From assembly GCF_040706615.1 (NCBI RefSeq), contig NZ_JAPDRF010000005.1, positions 496,001 to 560,000 on the forward strand: a DNA stretch of 64,000 nt, given 5' to 3'. Position numbers and translations under genes: made by a program. Shown one piece after another: positions 1 through 8,153 of this stretch. The stretch comes from Lentisalinibacter sediminis (GTDB taxonomy: Bacteria; Pseudomonadota; Gammaproteobacteria; Steroidobacterales; Woeseiaceae). The notes beneath the pieces are model-generated. The model made no database searches. It saw only the letters and a program-made list of their open reading frames with translations, and was not told the DNA's origin. Every line of letters begins with the position of its first letter. Within the stretch, counting starts at the first letter, position 1.

Positions 1-843
1 GTGCAGGTCTCTTCTTTCCGTCCGAACCGGGGATGGCGGAATCGATTCCAGCTCAATTTCCGTAATCACCGCAAGATCGTCGTCGTGGACGGCAAGTCGA
101 GCTGGGTCGGCGGGCACAACGTAGGCGACGAGTACCTGGGCCAAGATCCCGACTTCAGCCCGTGGCGCGACACGCATCTCCGGATCGACGGGCCGGCGGC
201 TATTCAACTGCAGGCGGTCGTACTGGGAGACTGGTACTGGGCCACGCGCGAGATCCCGGCACTCAACTGGCGCCCGACACCGGCGGAAGACGCCGATACG
301 CCCGTAATGATCCTGCCTTCATCGCCGAGCCGGCGACTCGAGGCGGCCGGACTCATGTTCACCACCGCGCTGCATTCGGCACACGAGCGCATCTGGATCT
401 CCGCGCCGTATTTCGTCCCTGACGAGGCCGTCATGAAGGCGCTGTATCTCGCGGCGCTGCGAGGCGTCGACGTGCGCATCATCACCACGGAGAAGCCCGA
501 CAGTCTGCCCGTCCATCTCGCCGCGTTCCACTACATCAGACAGCTGCGGGACACGGGCATCCGGTTCTACGCCTATTCGCCGGGGTTCCTCCACCAGAAA
601 GTCATGCTGGTCGACGATGACTTCGCCACCGTCGGCACTGCCAATTTCGACAATCGCTCGTTCCGGCTCAATTTCGAGGTCACGGCGGCCGTCGCCGAGC
701 CGGAGTTCGCGGCAGAGATGGCGCAGATGTTCGAACGGGATTTCGCGAACTCGGTGATGATCGATCCGGCGAGCATCGACGAGAAACCGCTGTACTGGCG
801 CCTCGGCGTCGCGCTCTCGCGTCTCGCCGCGCCGGTGCTCTGA
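1..843 (+). CDS. cls: Cardiolipin synthase, C-terminal part (cut by the window edge)
   Basis: Phospholipase D superfamily enzyme that joins phosphatidyl groups to make cardiolipin at the inner membrane. Both HKD motifs are visible: NHRKIVVVDG at about residues 22-31 followed by GGHNVGDEYLG, and LHQKVMLVDDDFATVGTANFDNRS at about residues 198-221. The frame is open to base 1, and full-length bacterial cardiolipin synthases run about 480 residues, so the N-terminal membrane segments lie outside the window. The GTG at base 1 is probably not the real start. The gene ends 39 bp before a convergent lipoprotein gene. Confidence 0.93.
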   Translation: MQVSSFRPNRGWRNRFQLNFRNHRKIVVVDGKSSWVGGHNVGDEYLGQDPDFSPWRDTHLRIDGPAAIQLQAVVLGDWYWATREIPALNWRPTPAEDADTPVMILPSSPSRRLEAAGLMFTTALHSAHERIWISAPYFVPDEAVMKALYLAALRGVDVRIITTEKPDSLPVHLAAFHYIRQLRDTGIRFYAYSPGFLHQKVMLVDDDFATVGTANFDNRSFRLNFEVTAAVAEPEFAAEMAQMFERDFANSVMIDPASIDEKPLYWRLGVALSRLAAPVL

Positions 844-881
844 CGACCGGACGACCACGCGCGTACAGCCTGCCCGGACCT

Positions 882-1643
882 CTAGCCCTCGAGTTCGGCG
901 AGCGTGTCTCCCTCGGTATCCAGCAGCAGGAGCCGTCCTCCCTCGATCGCGTAGCCCGTCACCCTCTCCAGCGCGGCGCTGAAGCGCTGTTCGAGGTCCA
1001 TGCCTTCCGCACAGGCCATGCGTGTCATCGCCAGCTGCGCAAAGTCGAGCGCCGCGCCGTCGGTGCGGTACCCACCGGTCAGTCGATTGCAGCCCGCGAA
1101 GCCGTGGACCCGGTCGGCCTCGAACTGGAGACTGGGCCGCCTGCCATCCGAGAGTGGCGCTACCTCCTCGCCTTCGAGGCGCATCAGCATCCAGTCCCTG
1201 CCCGTCAGGGCGGGAGAGGCCTCGCCGGTGTCCGCGGACGCCTCCACCTTGCGCACCCGCAGTGCGTGCTCCTCGGTGGCGAACGCGGGATGGCGGCTAT
1301 TCGTCGCGAACAGGAGCTCGTCGCCCCGGGTAATGGTCGCGCGGAGGGCGTAGTTCATCCGTCCGTCGATATCGGCCGGGTCGTAGGTCAGCTCGAAGGG
1401 ATACGGCGGTACGCCCTCGGCCGCGAAGCGGGTCGACGCCAGCACCATGGCCGGTGCATCGGCCCGGGAGACGTCCTGCAACTCCACGGTGACCTTCGCC
1501 CCGGGCGGCAGGGCGATGCGCTCGAGGTAGAAGACCTCTCCGCGTAGGGTGCTCATGGTGTCTCCTCCGCTCGGGCCTTCCCCGCATCCCGCGGCGAGCA
1601 GGCACACCGCGATGGTCATCGTCAGCCAGTGCTTTCCGGTCAC
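882..1643 (-). CDS. Lipoprotein with YbaY-like and META/HslJ domains
   Basis: Predicted envelope lipoprotein of 253 residues. A lipobox (LLAAGC) gives a mature Cys near residue 20. Residues about 30-135 resemble the YbaY/YscW beta-sandwich (GEVFYLERIALPPGAKVTVEL, then the PYPFELTYDP motif). Residues about 145-250 form a META/HslJ domain with the typical GCNRLTGGY core and a MACAEGMDLEQRF motif. The start is GTG with a strong GAGGGGG ribosome site 7 bases upstream. HslJ-type META domains are linked in other bacteria to outer-membrane or heat and antibiotic stress; the exact role here is unknown. It is encoded alone, convergent with cls. Confidence 0.85.
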   Translation of the reverse strand: MTGKHWLTMTIAVCLLAAGCGEGPSGGDTMSTLRGEVFYLERIALPPGAKVTVELQDVSRADAPAMVLASTRFAAEGVPPYPFELTYDPADIDGRMNYALRATITRGDELLFATNSRHPAFATEEHALRVRKVEASADTGEASPALTGRDWMLMRLEGEEVAPLSDGRRPSLQFEADRVHGFAGCNRLTGGYRTDGAALDFAQLAMTRMACAEGMDLEQRFSAALERVTGYAIEGGRLLLLDTEGDTLAELEG

Positions 1644-1720
1644 GGTCCGCCCCCTCGTCGATCGGCATGTGTTGCGGTTGACCGATTATGCACCATCCCG
1701 CTGTCGGCGAAGTGCATGCG

Positions 1721-2365
1721 TCAGCCCTTCGACCACTTCTCGCTGAGCGTATCGGCGTCCTCCGTCCGTGCGAGCGCCACAATCTTGTCGCCCTTCTCCA
1801 GTGCGAAGTCGGGCTCCGCGAAGATGAGCGCTTCATCCCGGTACAGGCAGACGATGCGGCTGTCGCCCGGCATGTCGATGTCCTGGATGCGTCCCTCGTG
1901 ATCCTCCCCCAGGACGAAGGAGACGAGCCGGGCGTCCGAACCCAGCGCCGCCGACAGCTCCAGCGGGTTCCGCCCCTCCATCATGTCCGCGAGGTGCCGG
2001 GCCACGGTGACTTCCGGCACGATGGTGTCCACCAGCCCGAGTTCGAGGCAAACGTGCTCGAATTCCTCGTTCTCGATACGCGTGACGACCCGACTGAACC
2101 CCAGGGAGCGGCCGACGAGGCTCGCGATGATGTTGGTCTGGTCGTTGGTGGTCAGGCAGAACAGGAAGTCGGTGTTCTCCGGGTCGGCTTCCTTCAGGAT
2201 GGCCGGGCGGCTGCCGTCGCCGTGCAGCACGCCGCAGTCGAGCTCATCGAGCGACTCGATCACCTCCCTGTCCTTTTCGACGATCACCACCTCGTGGTCG
2301 CGGTCGAGCAATACCCGGACTGCGGCCAGCGTCGCCGGGCTCGCTCCTACGAATACGGCTCTCAT
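1721..2365 (-). CDS. TrkA/KtrA-type regulatory subunit of K+ uptake (single RCK unit)
   Basis: Cytoplasmic gating subunit for the adjacent TrkH channel. Residues 1-120 are a TrkA-N Rossmann domain (MRAVFVGASPATLAAVRVLL, acidic end of strand 2 at VIVEKD). Residues about 135-205 are a TrkA-C domain. At 214 residues it has one RCK unit, like KtrA, rather than the two in tandem of the 458-residue E. coli TrkA. Its ATG overlaps the TGA of trkH by four bases (ATGA), so the pair is translationally coupled. The same frame stays open far upstream, but that stretch is antisense shadow of trkH. Confidence 0.9.
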   Translation of the reverse strand: MRAVFVGASPATLAAVRVLLDRDHEVVIVEKDREVIESLDELDCGVLHGDGSRPAILKEADPENTDFLFCLTTNDQTNIIASLVGRSLGFSRVVTRIENEEFEHVCLELGLVDTIVPEVTVARHLADMMEGRNPLELSAALGSDARLVSFVLGEDHEGRIQDIDMPGDSRIVCLYRDEALIFAEPDFALEKGDKIVALARTEDADTLSEKWSKG

Positions 2366-3831
2366 TGTGTCGCGTACCTCCTGCCTATCCAGGTGTGCGG
2401 GGCGAGCACCACCAGGATGGCTATGAACTCCAGGCGCCCGGCCAGCATGTCGAAGGCGAGCACCGCCTTCAGCAGGCCGGGCAGGCCGCTGGAAGTGATG
2501 CCGGTGCTGAGACCCACCGTGCCCGTGGCGGAGACCACCTCGAACAGGGCGTCCAGCGGCGCGTGGCCGTACAGCAGGAACGGTACGACCGAGGCGACCA
2601 CCACGATCAGGAACATCGTCGGCACCGCCAGGATGTGCAGCACCTCGCTGGGCGCCAGCCGCCGGCCGCCCAGGCGAGGTTCCACAACGGCGTGGGGCGG
2701 CAGCGCCATGCGCTGGATCAGCAGCTGGATCACCCGCAGCACCACCAGTATTCGCAGCAGCTTGATGCCGCCGGCGGTGGAACCCACGCTGCCGCCCAGA
2801 GCCATGCTGATTATCGAGGTCCACTTGGCCGCATCCGGCAGCGTGGCCGGGTCCATCGGCGTGAAACCGGAGGTGGTCTGCGCCGAGACGCCCAGCAGGA
2901 AGCCCTGCCTCGCCGCAGTGCCGGCATCCAGCCCGCTCGCAGCGAGGATCAGGCTCAGCGCCACACCGACCGCGAGCGCCGCCAGCACCAGCGCGCGGAG
3001 TTCGGCATCCGCGAGCACGCCGCGCCATTCGCCACGGGCGGCGCGCAGGTACAGCGGCAGGCTGACGGCGGCGAGCAGGGTGATCAGGCTCAGCACCCAG
3101 GCCGACCAGCGGCCGTCGAGGCCGGCCAGGCTCCCGTCCAGGGAAGAGAATCCGCCGGTCGATACGCCGGACAGCACGTGCACCAGTGCGGTGTACGGGC
3201 GGCCCTCCGCGGCCCAGAGGACGAGCCAGGCCGCCACGGTCATGAGGGCATAGAGCACCAGCAGGCGGCGGGCATGCCAGATCATGGACGGTATGTCGGA
3301 TTCACGTGCGCCGGTCGGCTCCAGCAGCCGGCGCGCGGCGATGCCCCGCGGTACCAGCATCACCACGCACAGCGCGGCGAAGCCGAGCCCGCCGTACCAC
3401 TGCATCCAGGACCGGGTCAGCAGCAGGACCGGGGATTGTCCGGCCGGCTCGGGGACGACGGAGAGGCCCGTGGTCGTCACTGCCGATACAGCCTCGAACC
3501 AGGCATCCGCGGGCGTCAGGCCGAAGGTGGTGAACGGCCAGACCATCACGGCCGGGGTCAGGATGAACGCACCGGCCACCAGCACCAGCGCCTCGTTCGG
3601 CTGGATCTCGGCGGGCGCCCGGATGCGGTGGCAGAGGAATCCGGCGGCGCCGAGGGCAAGGGCCGTGATGCCGAGGGTGGCGGCGGTGCGGTGCTCCGCT
3701 CCGGCGAGGGCCGCTGCGGCCGGGATCGTGGTGAGCAGGGCGATGGTGACCCCGAGCAGGCCGCCATAACGCACCAGCACCCGCGGCCGGACCGCGTGCT
3801 GGAGCGTCCTCAGCCTGTTCCGGTGTGCCAT
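2362..3831 (-). CDS. trkH: TrkH-family potassium uptake channel
   Basis: Integral membrane K+ (or Na+-coupled K+) transporter built of four pseudo-repeated pore units. Selectivity-filter-like segments are visible: SAVTTTGLSVV, SGVSTGGFSSLDGS, SAQTTSGFTPMD and SATGTVGLSTGI. The stretch MALGGSVGSTAGGIKLLRI is the intramembrane loop of TrkH/KtrB. I chose the ATG giving MAHRNRL; a GTG nine codons upstream (3858) is also possible and neither has a strong ribosome site. The gene is upstream of and overlaps the RCK subunit, so the two form a complete K+ uptake operon. Confidence 0.93.
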   Translation of the reverse strand: MAHRNRLRTLQHAVRPRVLVRYGGLLGVTIALLTTIPAAAALAGAEHRTAATLGITALALGAAGFLCHRIRAPAEIQPNEALVLVAGAFILTPAVMVWPFTTFGLTPADAWFEAVSAVTTTGLSVVPEPAGQSPVLLLTRSWMQWYGGLGFAALCVVMLVPRGIAARRLLEPTGARESDIPSMIWHARRLLVLYALMTVAAWLVLWAAEGRPYTALVHVLSGVSTGGFSSLDGSLAGLDGRWSAWVLSLITLLAAVSLPLYLRAARGEWRGVLADAELRALVLAALAVGVALSLILAASGLDAGTAARQGFLLGVSAQTTSGFTPMDPATLPDAAKWTSIISMALGGSVGSTAGGIKLLRILVVLRVIQLLIQRMALPPHAVVEPRLGGRRLAPSEVLHILAVPTMFLIVVVASVVPFLLYGHAPLDALFEVVSATGTVGLSTGITSSGLPGLLKAVLAFDMLAGRLEFIAILVVLAPHTWIGRRYATQ

Positions 3832-3957
3832 GGTGTCCGGCGAGCCTGTTCTCTGCACCCCGACTCTGGCACGGGCTGCACAACCCGGGAATCAGGGAAA
3901 CTACCCGGCCGCCGCCGGGTTTTGTGTTTGCCGTTGCAGCCGGGATAATCCGTGGGT

Positions 3958-4917
3958 ATGCGATTCGCGCGCTTCCGTATCGAGGGCACCACTGTCATGG
4001 CCGCGGCTGCCGAAGACGGCGCCTGGGTGCCGGTCGGCGACCTCGCGCCCGACGCGCCGGGCGACATGCTCGCCCTGCTCGACCGCTGGCCGCAGCTGAA
4101 GGTGCGCGCGGAGGAGGCGCTGGCCAGCGGCGAATGGCAGGCGCTGCCGGCGAGCGCCGAGCCGCTGCTGCCGTTCCGTCCGGCCTCGCTGCGGGACTTC
4201 ATGCTGTCCGAGACCCACGCGGTGGAGGCGGCGCGTGGCTATCTGCGGCGCTTCAGGCCGGGACTGCTGAAGGTGGTGAACGGCTACGAGAAGCTCACCG
4301 GCAGGACCTTCCCGGCGCTGAAGCCGAAGCCGCTCTGGTACCGCCAGCCGGTCTACTACCTGACCAATCACCTGAACGTGGTCACCGACGGCGCCACCAT
4401 CGACTGGCCGGACTACACCGACGCGCTGGACTACGAGCTGGAACTGGCCTTCGTCATCACGAAACCGCTGCTGAACGCGACGCGGGAAGAGGCGGAGGCG
4501 GCCATCGGCGGCTTCCTGATCCTGAATGACTTCAGCGCCAGGGACCTGCAGCTCGACGAGATGAAGAGCGGCTTCGGCCCGCAGAAGTGCAAGCACTTCG
4601 TGAATGCACTGTCGGCGAGTGTCGCCACGGCGGACGACATCCTGCCTCGCATCGACACCGTGAAAGGCGAGGTCCGGATCAACGGCGAGCGCATCGTCGA
4701 GAGCCGCAACTCCGATCTGCAGCACGGCGTCGTCGATATCCTGATGCACGTCTCCCGTGCGGAGCGGCTGCACCCGGGCGAGGTATTCGGCCTCGGCACC
4801 ATGCCTGGCGGCTGCGCTATGGAGAACGGCCGCTGGCTTGCCGCCGGCGACGAGATCGAACTCGCCATCGAGGGCATCGGGACGCTGGCGAACCGGGTGG
4901 GCGGCCGGGGCGGCTGA
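3958..4917 (+). CDS. Fumarylacetoacetate hydrolase family protein
   Basis: FAA-hydrolase fold enzyme of 319 residues. Enzymes of this fold cleave C-C bonds of diketo acids with a bound divalent metal. The metal-binding signature is present: ELELAFV (E-x-E) near residue 163 and the Asp of NDFSARDLQ near 190. The motif GLGTMPGGCAMENG near the C terminus is characteristic. The N-terminal 90 residues match the extended N-terminal domain of true fumarylacetoacetase-like proteins. No tyrosine-degradation genes lie beside it, so the substrate is not known. Start ATG is the second of two closely spaced in-frame options. Confidence 0.85.
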   Translation: MRFARFRIEGTTVMAAAAEDGAWVPVGDLAPDAPGDMLALLDRWPQLKVRAEEALASGEWQALPASAEPLLPFRPASLRDFMLSETHAVEAARGYLRRFRPGLLKVVNGYEKLTGRTFPALKPKPLWYRQPVYYLTNHLNVVTDGATIDWPDYTDALDYELELAFVITKPLLNATREEAEAAIGGFLILNDFSARDLQLDEMKSGFGPQKCKHFVNALSASVATADDILPRIDTVKGEVRINGERIVESRNSDLQHGVVDILMHVSRAERLHPGEVFGLGTMPGGCAMENGRWLAAGDEIELAIEGIGTLANRVGGRGG

Positions 4918-7179
4918 TCAGCCCCCGGCGTGGCTCACCGGCGCGCGCTCGGTCAGCCCCAGCAGTTTCAGCGCAAAGGCATACTCGTGGGCCCGTTCCT
5001 CCAGCTTCTCGAAGCGGGCGGCGGAGCCCCGGTGGCCGGCTTCCATGTTCGTGCGCAGGAAGAACGGCCCGCCCTTCGCCTCGTCCCGCAGCTGCGCCAC
5101 CCACTTGGCCGGCTCCCAGTAGGTGACACGATAATCGGCGATGCCGCCCGTGGCCAGCACGGGCGGATACGCGACGTCGTCGCGGATGTTGTCGTAGGGC
5201 GAGTAGGCGGCGATGGTCTCGTACGCCTCCCGGTCGGCGATCGGGTTGCCCCACTCCGACCACTCCGGCGGTGTCAGGGGCAGCGTTCCGTCCGAGATGG
5301 TGTTCAGCACGTCCACGAAGGGCACCGCGGCCAGTACGCCGCCGAACAGGTCCGGCCGCAGATTCAGCGCGGCGCCCACCAGCAGGCCACCGGCGGAGCC
5401 GCCGTAGATCACCGTCTCGTTCCTGCGGCCGTAGCCGCGCTCCTGCAGCGCTTCGGCGACGTCGACAAAATCCGTGAACGTATTCATCTTCTTGCCGAGC
5501 TTGCCGTCCAGGTACCACTGGCGGCCCTTGGCCGCGCCGCCCCGGATGTGGGCGATGGCATAGACGATCCCGCGGTCCACCAGCGAGAGCGTGCTGGTAG
5601 AGAAGTTTGCCGGCATGGTCAGGCCGTAGCTGCCGTAGCCGTACAGCACCAGCGGCGCACTGCCGTCGGTGGGCGTGTTCGCCAGGCGGAGGATGGTGAC
5701 GGGGACCTCCGCGCCGTCCCTCGCCTCGATGAAGATGCGCTCCACTGCATAGAGTTCCGGGCGATGGCCGCTCGGCACCTCCTGGGTTTTCCTGAGCGTA
5801 CGCTCCCGGGTGAACATGTCGAAGTCCCAGACCTGTTCCGGGGTGGCGGGGGATTCGTAACTGAAGCGCACCGTCCTCGCGTCGAACTCGTAGCCTTCTT
5901 CGAGGCCGAGGGAATAGGCCGCCTCGTCGAAGTCGACGGGATAGCTCACGTCGCCTTCGTAGTCGGTGACAACGATGCGAGGCAGCGCGTTCTCCCGTTC
6001 CAGGCGCACCAGCCGATCGGCGAAGGCGACGAAGTCCACCAGGTAGGTGCCGGGTCGATGGGGCAGCCAGTCCTCCCAGTTGTCGCGGCCCGGGTCGGCC
6101 ACGGGCGTGCGGACGATCTTGAAGTCCACCGCGCCGCCGGCGTTGGTGTGCAGATAGAAATGGTCGCCGTGATGTTCCGGGTCGTAGATCTCGTCGTCGC
6201 GGCGGGGCGCGATCAGCACGGGCTCTGCGCCCGGCGGCGCATCGGCAGGCAGAAATCTCGCCTCGCTGGAGGTCACCTTCGACGAGGTGATGAAGATGTA
6301 CTCGCCGCTCAGGCTCTTCGAGACGTCGAGGAAGAAACTGTCGTCCGGCTCCTCGTAGACCAGCCTGTCTTCGGCCGGGTCGGTGCCGAGAATGTGGTGC
6401 TTCACCCGCTTCGGGCGCTGGTGGTCGTCCCGCTCGATGTAGTAGAACGAGTCCGAATCCGCCGCCCACACCGCGCCGCCATCGGTCGAGGTGATGGTCT
6501 CGTCGAATTCCTCGCCGGTGTCGATGTTGCGCACGCGGATGTCGTAGTACTCTGAACCGGTGCGGTCCGTGCTGTAGGCGATCCACCGGTGATCCGGGCT
6601 GTGCTCGACGCTGCCGATGTCGAAGAAGTCCTCACCCTCGCCTTCCCGGTCGCCGTCGTAGAGCAGGGTCTCCTCGCCGCCGTCCCGTGGCGTGCGCACG
6701 AACACCGGGTACTGGCCGCCGTCGCGGAAACGCACGGAATACGCCCAGGGGCCGTCGGCTAGCGGCACGGAGCTGTCGTCCTCCCTGATGCGGCCGCGCA
6801 TCTCCGCCACGAGGGTCTCACGCAACCCGGCCAGATCCGCCGTGGCGTCCTCGTAGTGGCGGTTCTCCGCCTCCAGGTGGCTGCGGATATCGGCGCTCAG
6901 CTTCGAGGGATCGCGCAGCACCTCCTGCCAGTTCGCGTCCCGTAGCCAGGCGTAGGCGTCGGTGCGGGTGACGCCGTGCTGCTCGATGGTTGCCGGACGC
7001 TTCTCGGCGGCCGGCGGCGGGCTGTCGGGGCTGATGCGGAAAACGGGTCGGGTGGAAGTCATGGCGCTCCGGGGTTCCTCGTTGTCGTGGCGGGCATCGG
7101 TCTCATGCGTGTCATTGCCGCAGCCGGCTGCCAGCATGGCGAACAGGAAGGCAAACAGGGCGGAATTCGGGCGGACCAT
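4918..7179 (-). CDS. ptrB: Oligopeptidase B-like S9A serine peptidase, predicted lipoprotein
   Basis: Prolyl-oligopeptidase family enzyme of 753 residues that would cut short peptides, in oligopeptidase B after Arg/Lys. The N-terminal beta-propeller begins with the PPxAEKRPATIEQHG...DAYAWLRD motif. The catalytic domain has the nucleophile elbow YGGSAGGLLVG near residue 600, an Asp in the PPVLATGG region and a C-terminal AGHRGS histidine. Unlike cytosolic E. coli PtrB it carries a lipoprotein signal (LFAMLAAGC), so it is probably anchored in the periplasm. It converges on the FAA hydrolase gene with no gap. Confidence 0.9.
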   Translation of the reverse strand: MVRPNSALFAFLFAMLAAGCGNDTHETDARHDNEEPRSAMTSTRPVFRISPDSPPPAAEKRPATIEQHGVTRTDAYAWLRDANWQEVLRDPSKLSADIRSHLEAENRHYEDATADLAGLRETLVAEMRGRIREDDSSVPLADGPWAYSVRFRDGGQYPVFVRTPRDGGEETLLYDGDREGEGEDFFDIGSVEHSPDHRWIAYSTDRTGSEYYDIRVRNIDTGEEFDETITSTDGGAVWAADSDSFYYIERDDHQRPKRVKHHILGTDPAEDRLVYEEPDDSFFLDVSKSLSGEYIFITSSKVTSSEARFLPADAPPGAEPVLIAPRRDDEIYDPEHHGDHFYLHTNAGGAVDFKIVRTPVADPGRDNWEDWLPHRPGTYLVDFVAFADRLVRLERENALPRIVVTDYEGDVSYPVDFDEAAYSLGLEEGYEFDARTVRFSYESPATPEQVWDFDMFTRERTLRKTQEVPSGHRPELYAVERIFIEARDGAEVPVTILRLANTPTDGSAPLVLYGYGSYGLTMPANFSTSTLSLVDRGIVYAIAHIRGGAAKGRQWYLDGKLGKKMNTFTDFVDVAEALQERGYGRRNETVIYGGSAGGLLVGAALNLRPDLFGGVLAAVPFVDVLNTISDGTLPLTPPEWSEWGNPIADREAYETIAAYSPYDNIRDDVAYPPVLATGGIADYRVTYWEPAKWVAQLRDEAKGGPFFLRTNMEAGHRGSAARFEKLEERAHEYAFALKLLGLTERAPVSHAGG

Positions 7180-7240
7180 GGGTTGGCGAGCTCGCGGTTC
7201 ACGGGGCGGGAGATTCTACCCGAATACCCGAACGGACATG

Positions 7241-7264
7241 TAGGAGGGCCTTCAGGCCCGATCC
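7241..7264 (+). repeat. REP-like palindrome, copy 1
   Basis: TAGGAGGGCCTTCAGGCCCG followed by ATCC. The core GGGCC-TTCA-GGCCC is a small perfect hairpin. Seven copies in both orientations occur in the first 23.3 kb and none was seen in the accessory part. Such elements are common in gammaproteobacterial intergenic DNA. Confidence 0.85.
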
Positions 7265-7384
7265 TCCCTTCTCTTGGCGTTGACCAGCCATCGGCTGGAC
7301 CGGGCTACGGGGGACGCTCAGTCGGACGTCCTGTCCTCCTTCGCTTCGGCCAGACCTCCTTCCCGCCGTCCTGGCTCCAGTCGG

Positions 7385-7570
7385 TCCGGACGACCCCCGC
7401 AGCCCGGTCCAGCCGCTGACGGGCCCGCCGCCGAGAGGATTGGCACCAGTCAGAAAGCGCTCCTGATTGGCACTTCCTTCACGCCACTGCGAGCACGGCC
7501 GTTATGCGGGGGTATCCATCGCCGCGACCTTTTGTCGGGAGCAAGATGGATACCCCCGCATGACGGCCAC
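7385..7570 (+). repeat. Second intergenic repeat family, copy 1, with a 24-bp-stem hairpin
   Basis: The segment from CGGACGACCCC through GACGGGCCCG, GCCGAGAGG and TGGCACCAGTCAG recurs at 18,027-18,095. The far end CGCATGACGGCCA also recurs at 18,125-18,137. In this copy the two ends are separated by an inverted repeat: arms 7497-7520 and 7545-7568, 24 bp with one mismatch around a 24-base spacer. A mobile, MITE-like origin is my inference. Confidence 0.65.
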
Positions 7571-7598
7571 AATAGAAAGGGGTGTCTGGCAGGGCCGC

Positions 7599-7620
7599 AT
7601 CGGGCCTGAAGGCCCTCCTA
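7599..7620 (-). repeat. REP-like palindrome, copy 2 (inverted)
   Basis: Reverse complement of copy 1 (ATCGGGCCTGAAGGCCCTCC then TA). It faces copy 1 across the 7.2-7.6 kb gap. Confidence 0.85.
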
Positions 7621-7720
7621 CCTTGATTCTTGAACGGCGTCACAGACACGCCCCGGGCATCAGGCCAATCTCTGTCGTTATGTTCAGCCGGGCCGCGGCC
7701 CGCATCGAGGAGACGGGGAT

Positions 7721-8140
7721 ATGGGTTCCCAGAAAGGTCTGACCGCACTGGAATTGCTGATCGTGGTCGCGATCATCGCGATGCTCGCCGCGGTGGCCGT
7801 ACCGCGCTTCTCGCTCCTGGACCGCGAGGCCCGGGAGCAGGCCGTAGTCTCGCTCGCCGACGGCGTGCGGAGTTCGGCCGAAATCACGCACCGGGTGTGG
7901 TCGGCCGCGGGCCGTCCCGAGACGCTGACCTTCCAGGGAGAGGAACTGCGCTTCGTGCATGGTTATCCGGTCGAGCAGGCGATCGCCCATGCCGTGATCG
8001 GAGCCGGCGGCTTCCGGCAGAACAACGGCGTCTGGGTGCACGAAGGCGCACGCTCGGCGCTGGACTGCGGTGTGGTCTATCTGCCCCCGACGGCGGAGGG
8101 CGTGCCGGCCACGGTCAACGCCTACACGGCGGGGTGCTGA
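7721..8140 (+). CDS. Type IV prepilin-like protein (MSHA/PilA-like)
   Basis: 139-residue prepilin. The class III signal MGSQKG is followed by the cleavage-site motif G|LTALELLIVVAIIAMLAAV, with Glu at mature position 5 and a hydrophobic N-terminal helix. It would be processed by a prepilin peptidase and assembled into a type IV pilus or pseudopilus. Two late Cys residues (LDCG near 115 and the terminal Cys) could form the C-terminal disulfide loop typical of major pilins. No other pilus genes are nearby, so it is an orphan. ATG follows GGAGACGGGG. Confidence 0.85.
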   Translation: MGSQKGLTALELLIVVAIIAMLAAVAVPRFSLLDREAREQAVVSLADGVRSSAEITHRVWSAAGRPETLTFQGEELRFVHGYPVEQAIAHAVIGAGGFRQNNGVWVHEGARSALDCGVVYLPPTAEGVPATVNAYTAGC

Positions 8141-8153
8141 CGGCGGGAAGGGT

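Larger units (their letters stand above)
7180..7720. other. 541-bp gene-free gap packed with repeats
   Basis: No convincing gene. The gap holds two inverted REP-like palindromes (7241-7264 and 7599-7620), a block shared with 18,027-18,140, and a long hairpin at 7497-7568. Short reading frames here lack ribosome sites and run through the repeats. Confidence 0.7.

Noticed and set aside
1688..3948. Long plus-strand open frames opposite the TrkH/TrkA genes
   Set aside because: Strongly Arg/Gly/His-rich shadows of high-GC genes on the other strand, without ribosome sites or recognisable domains.
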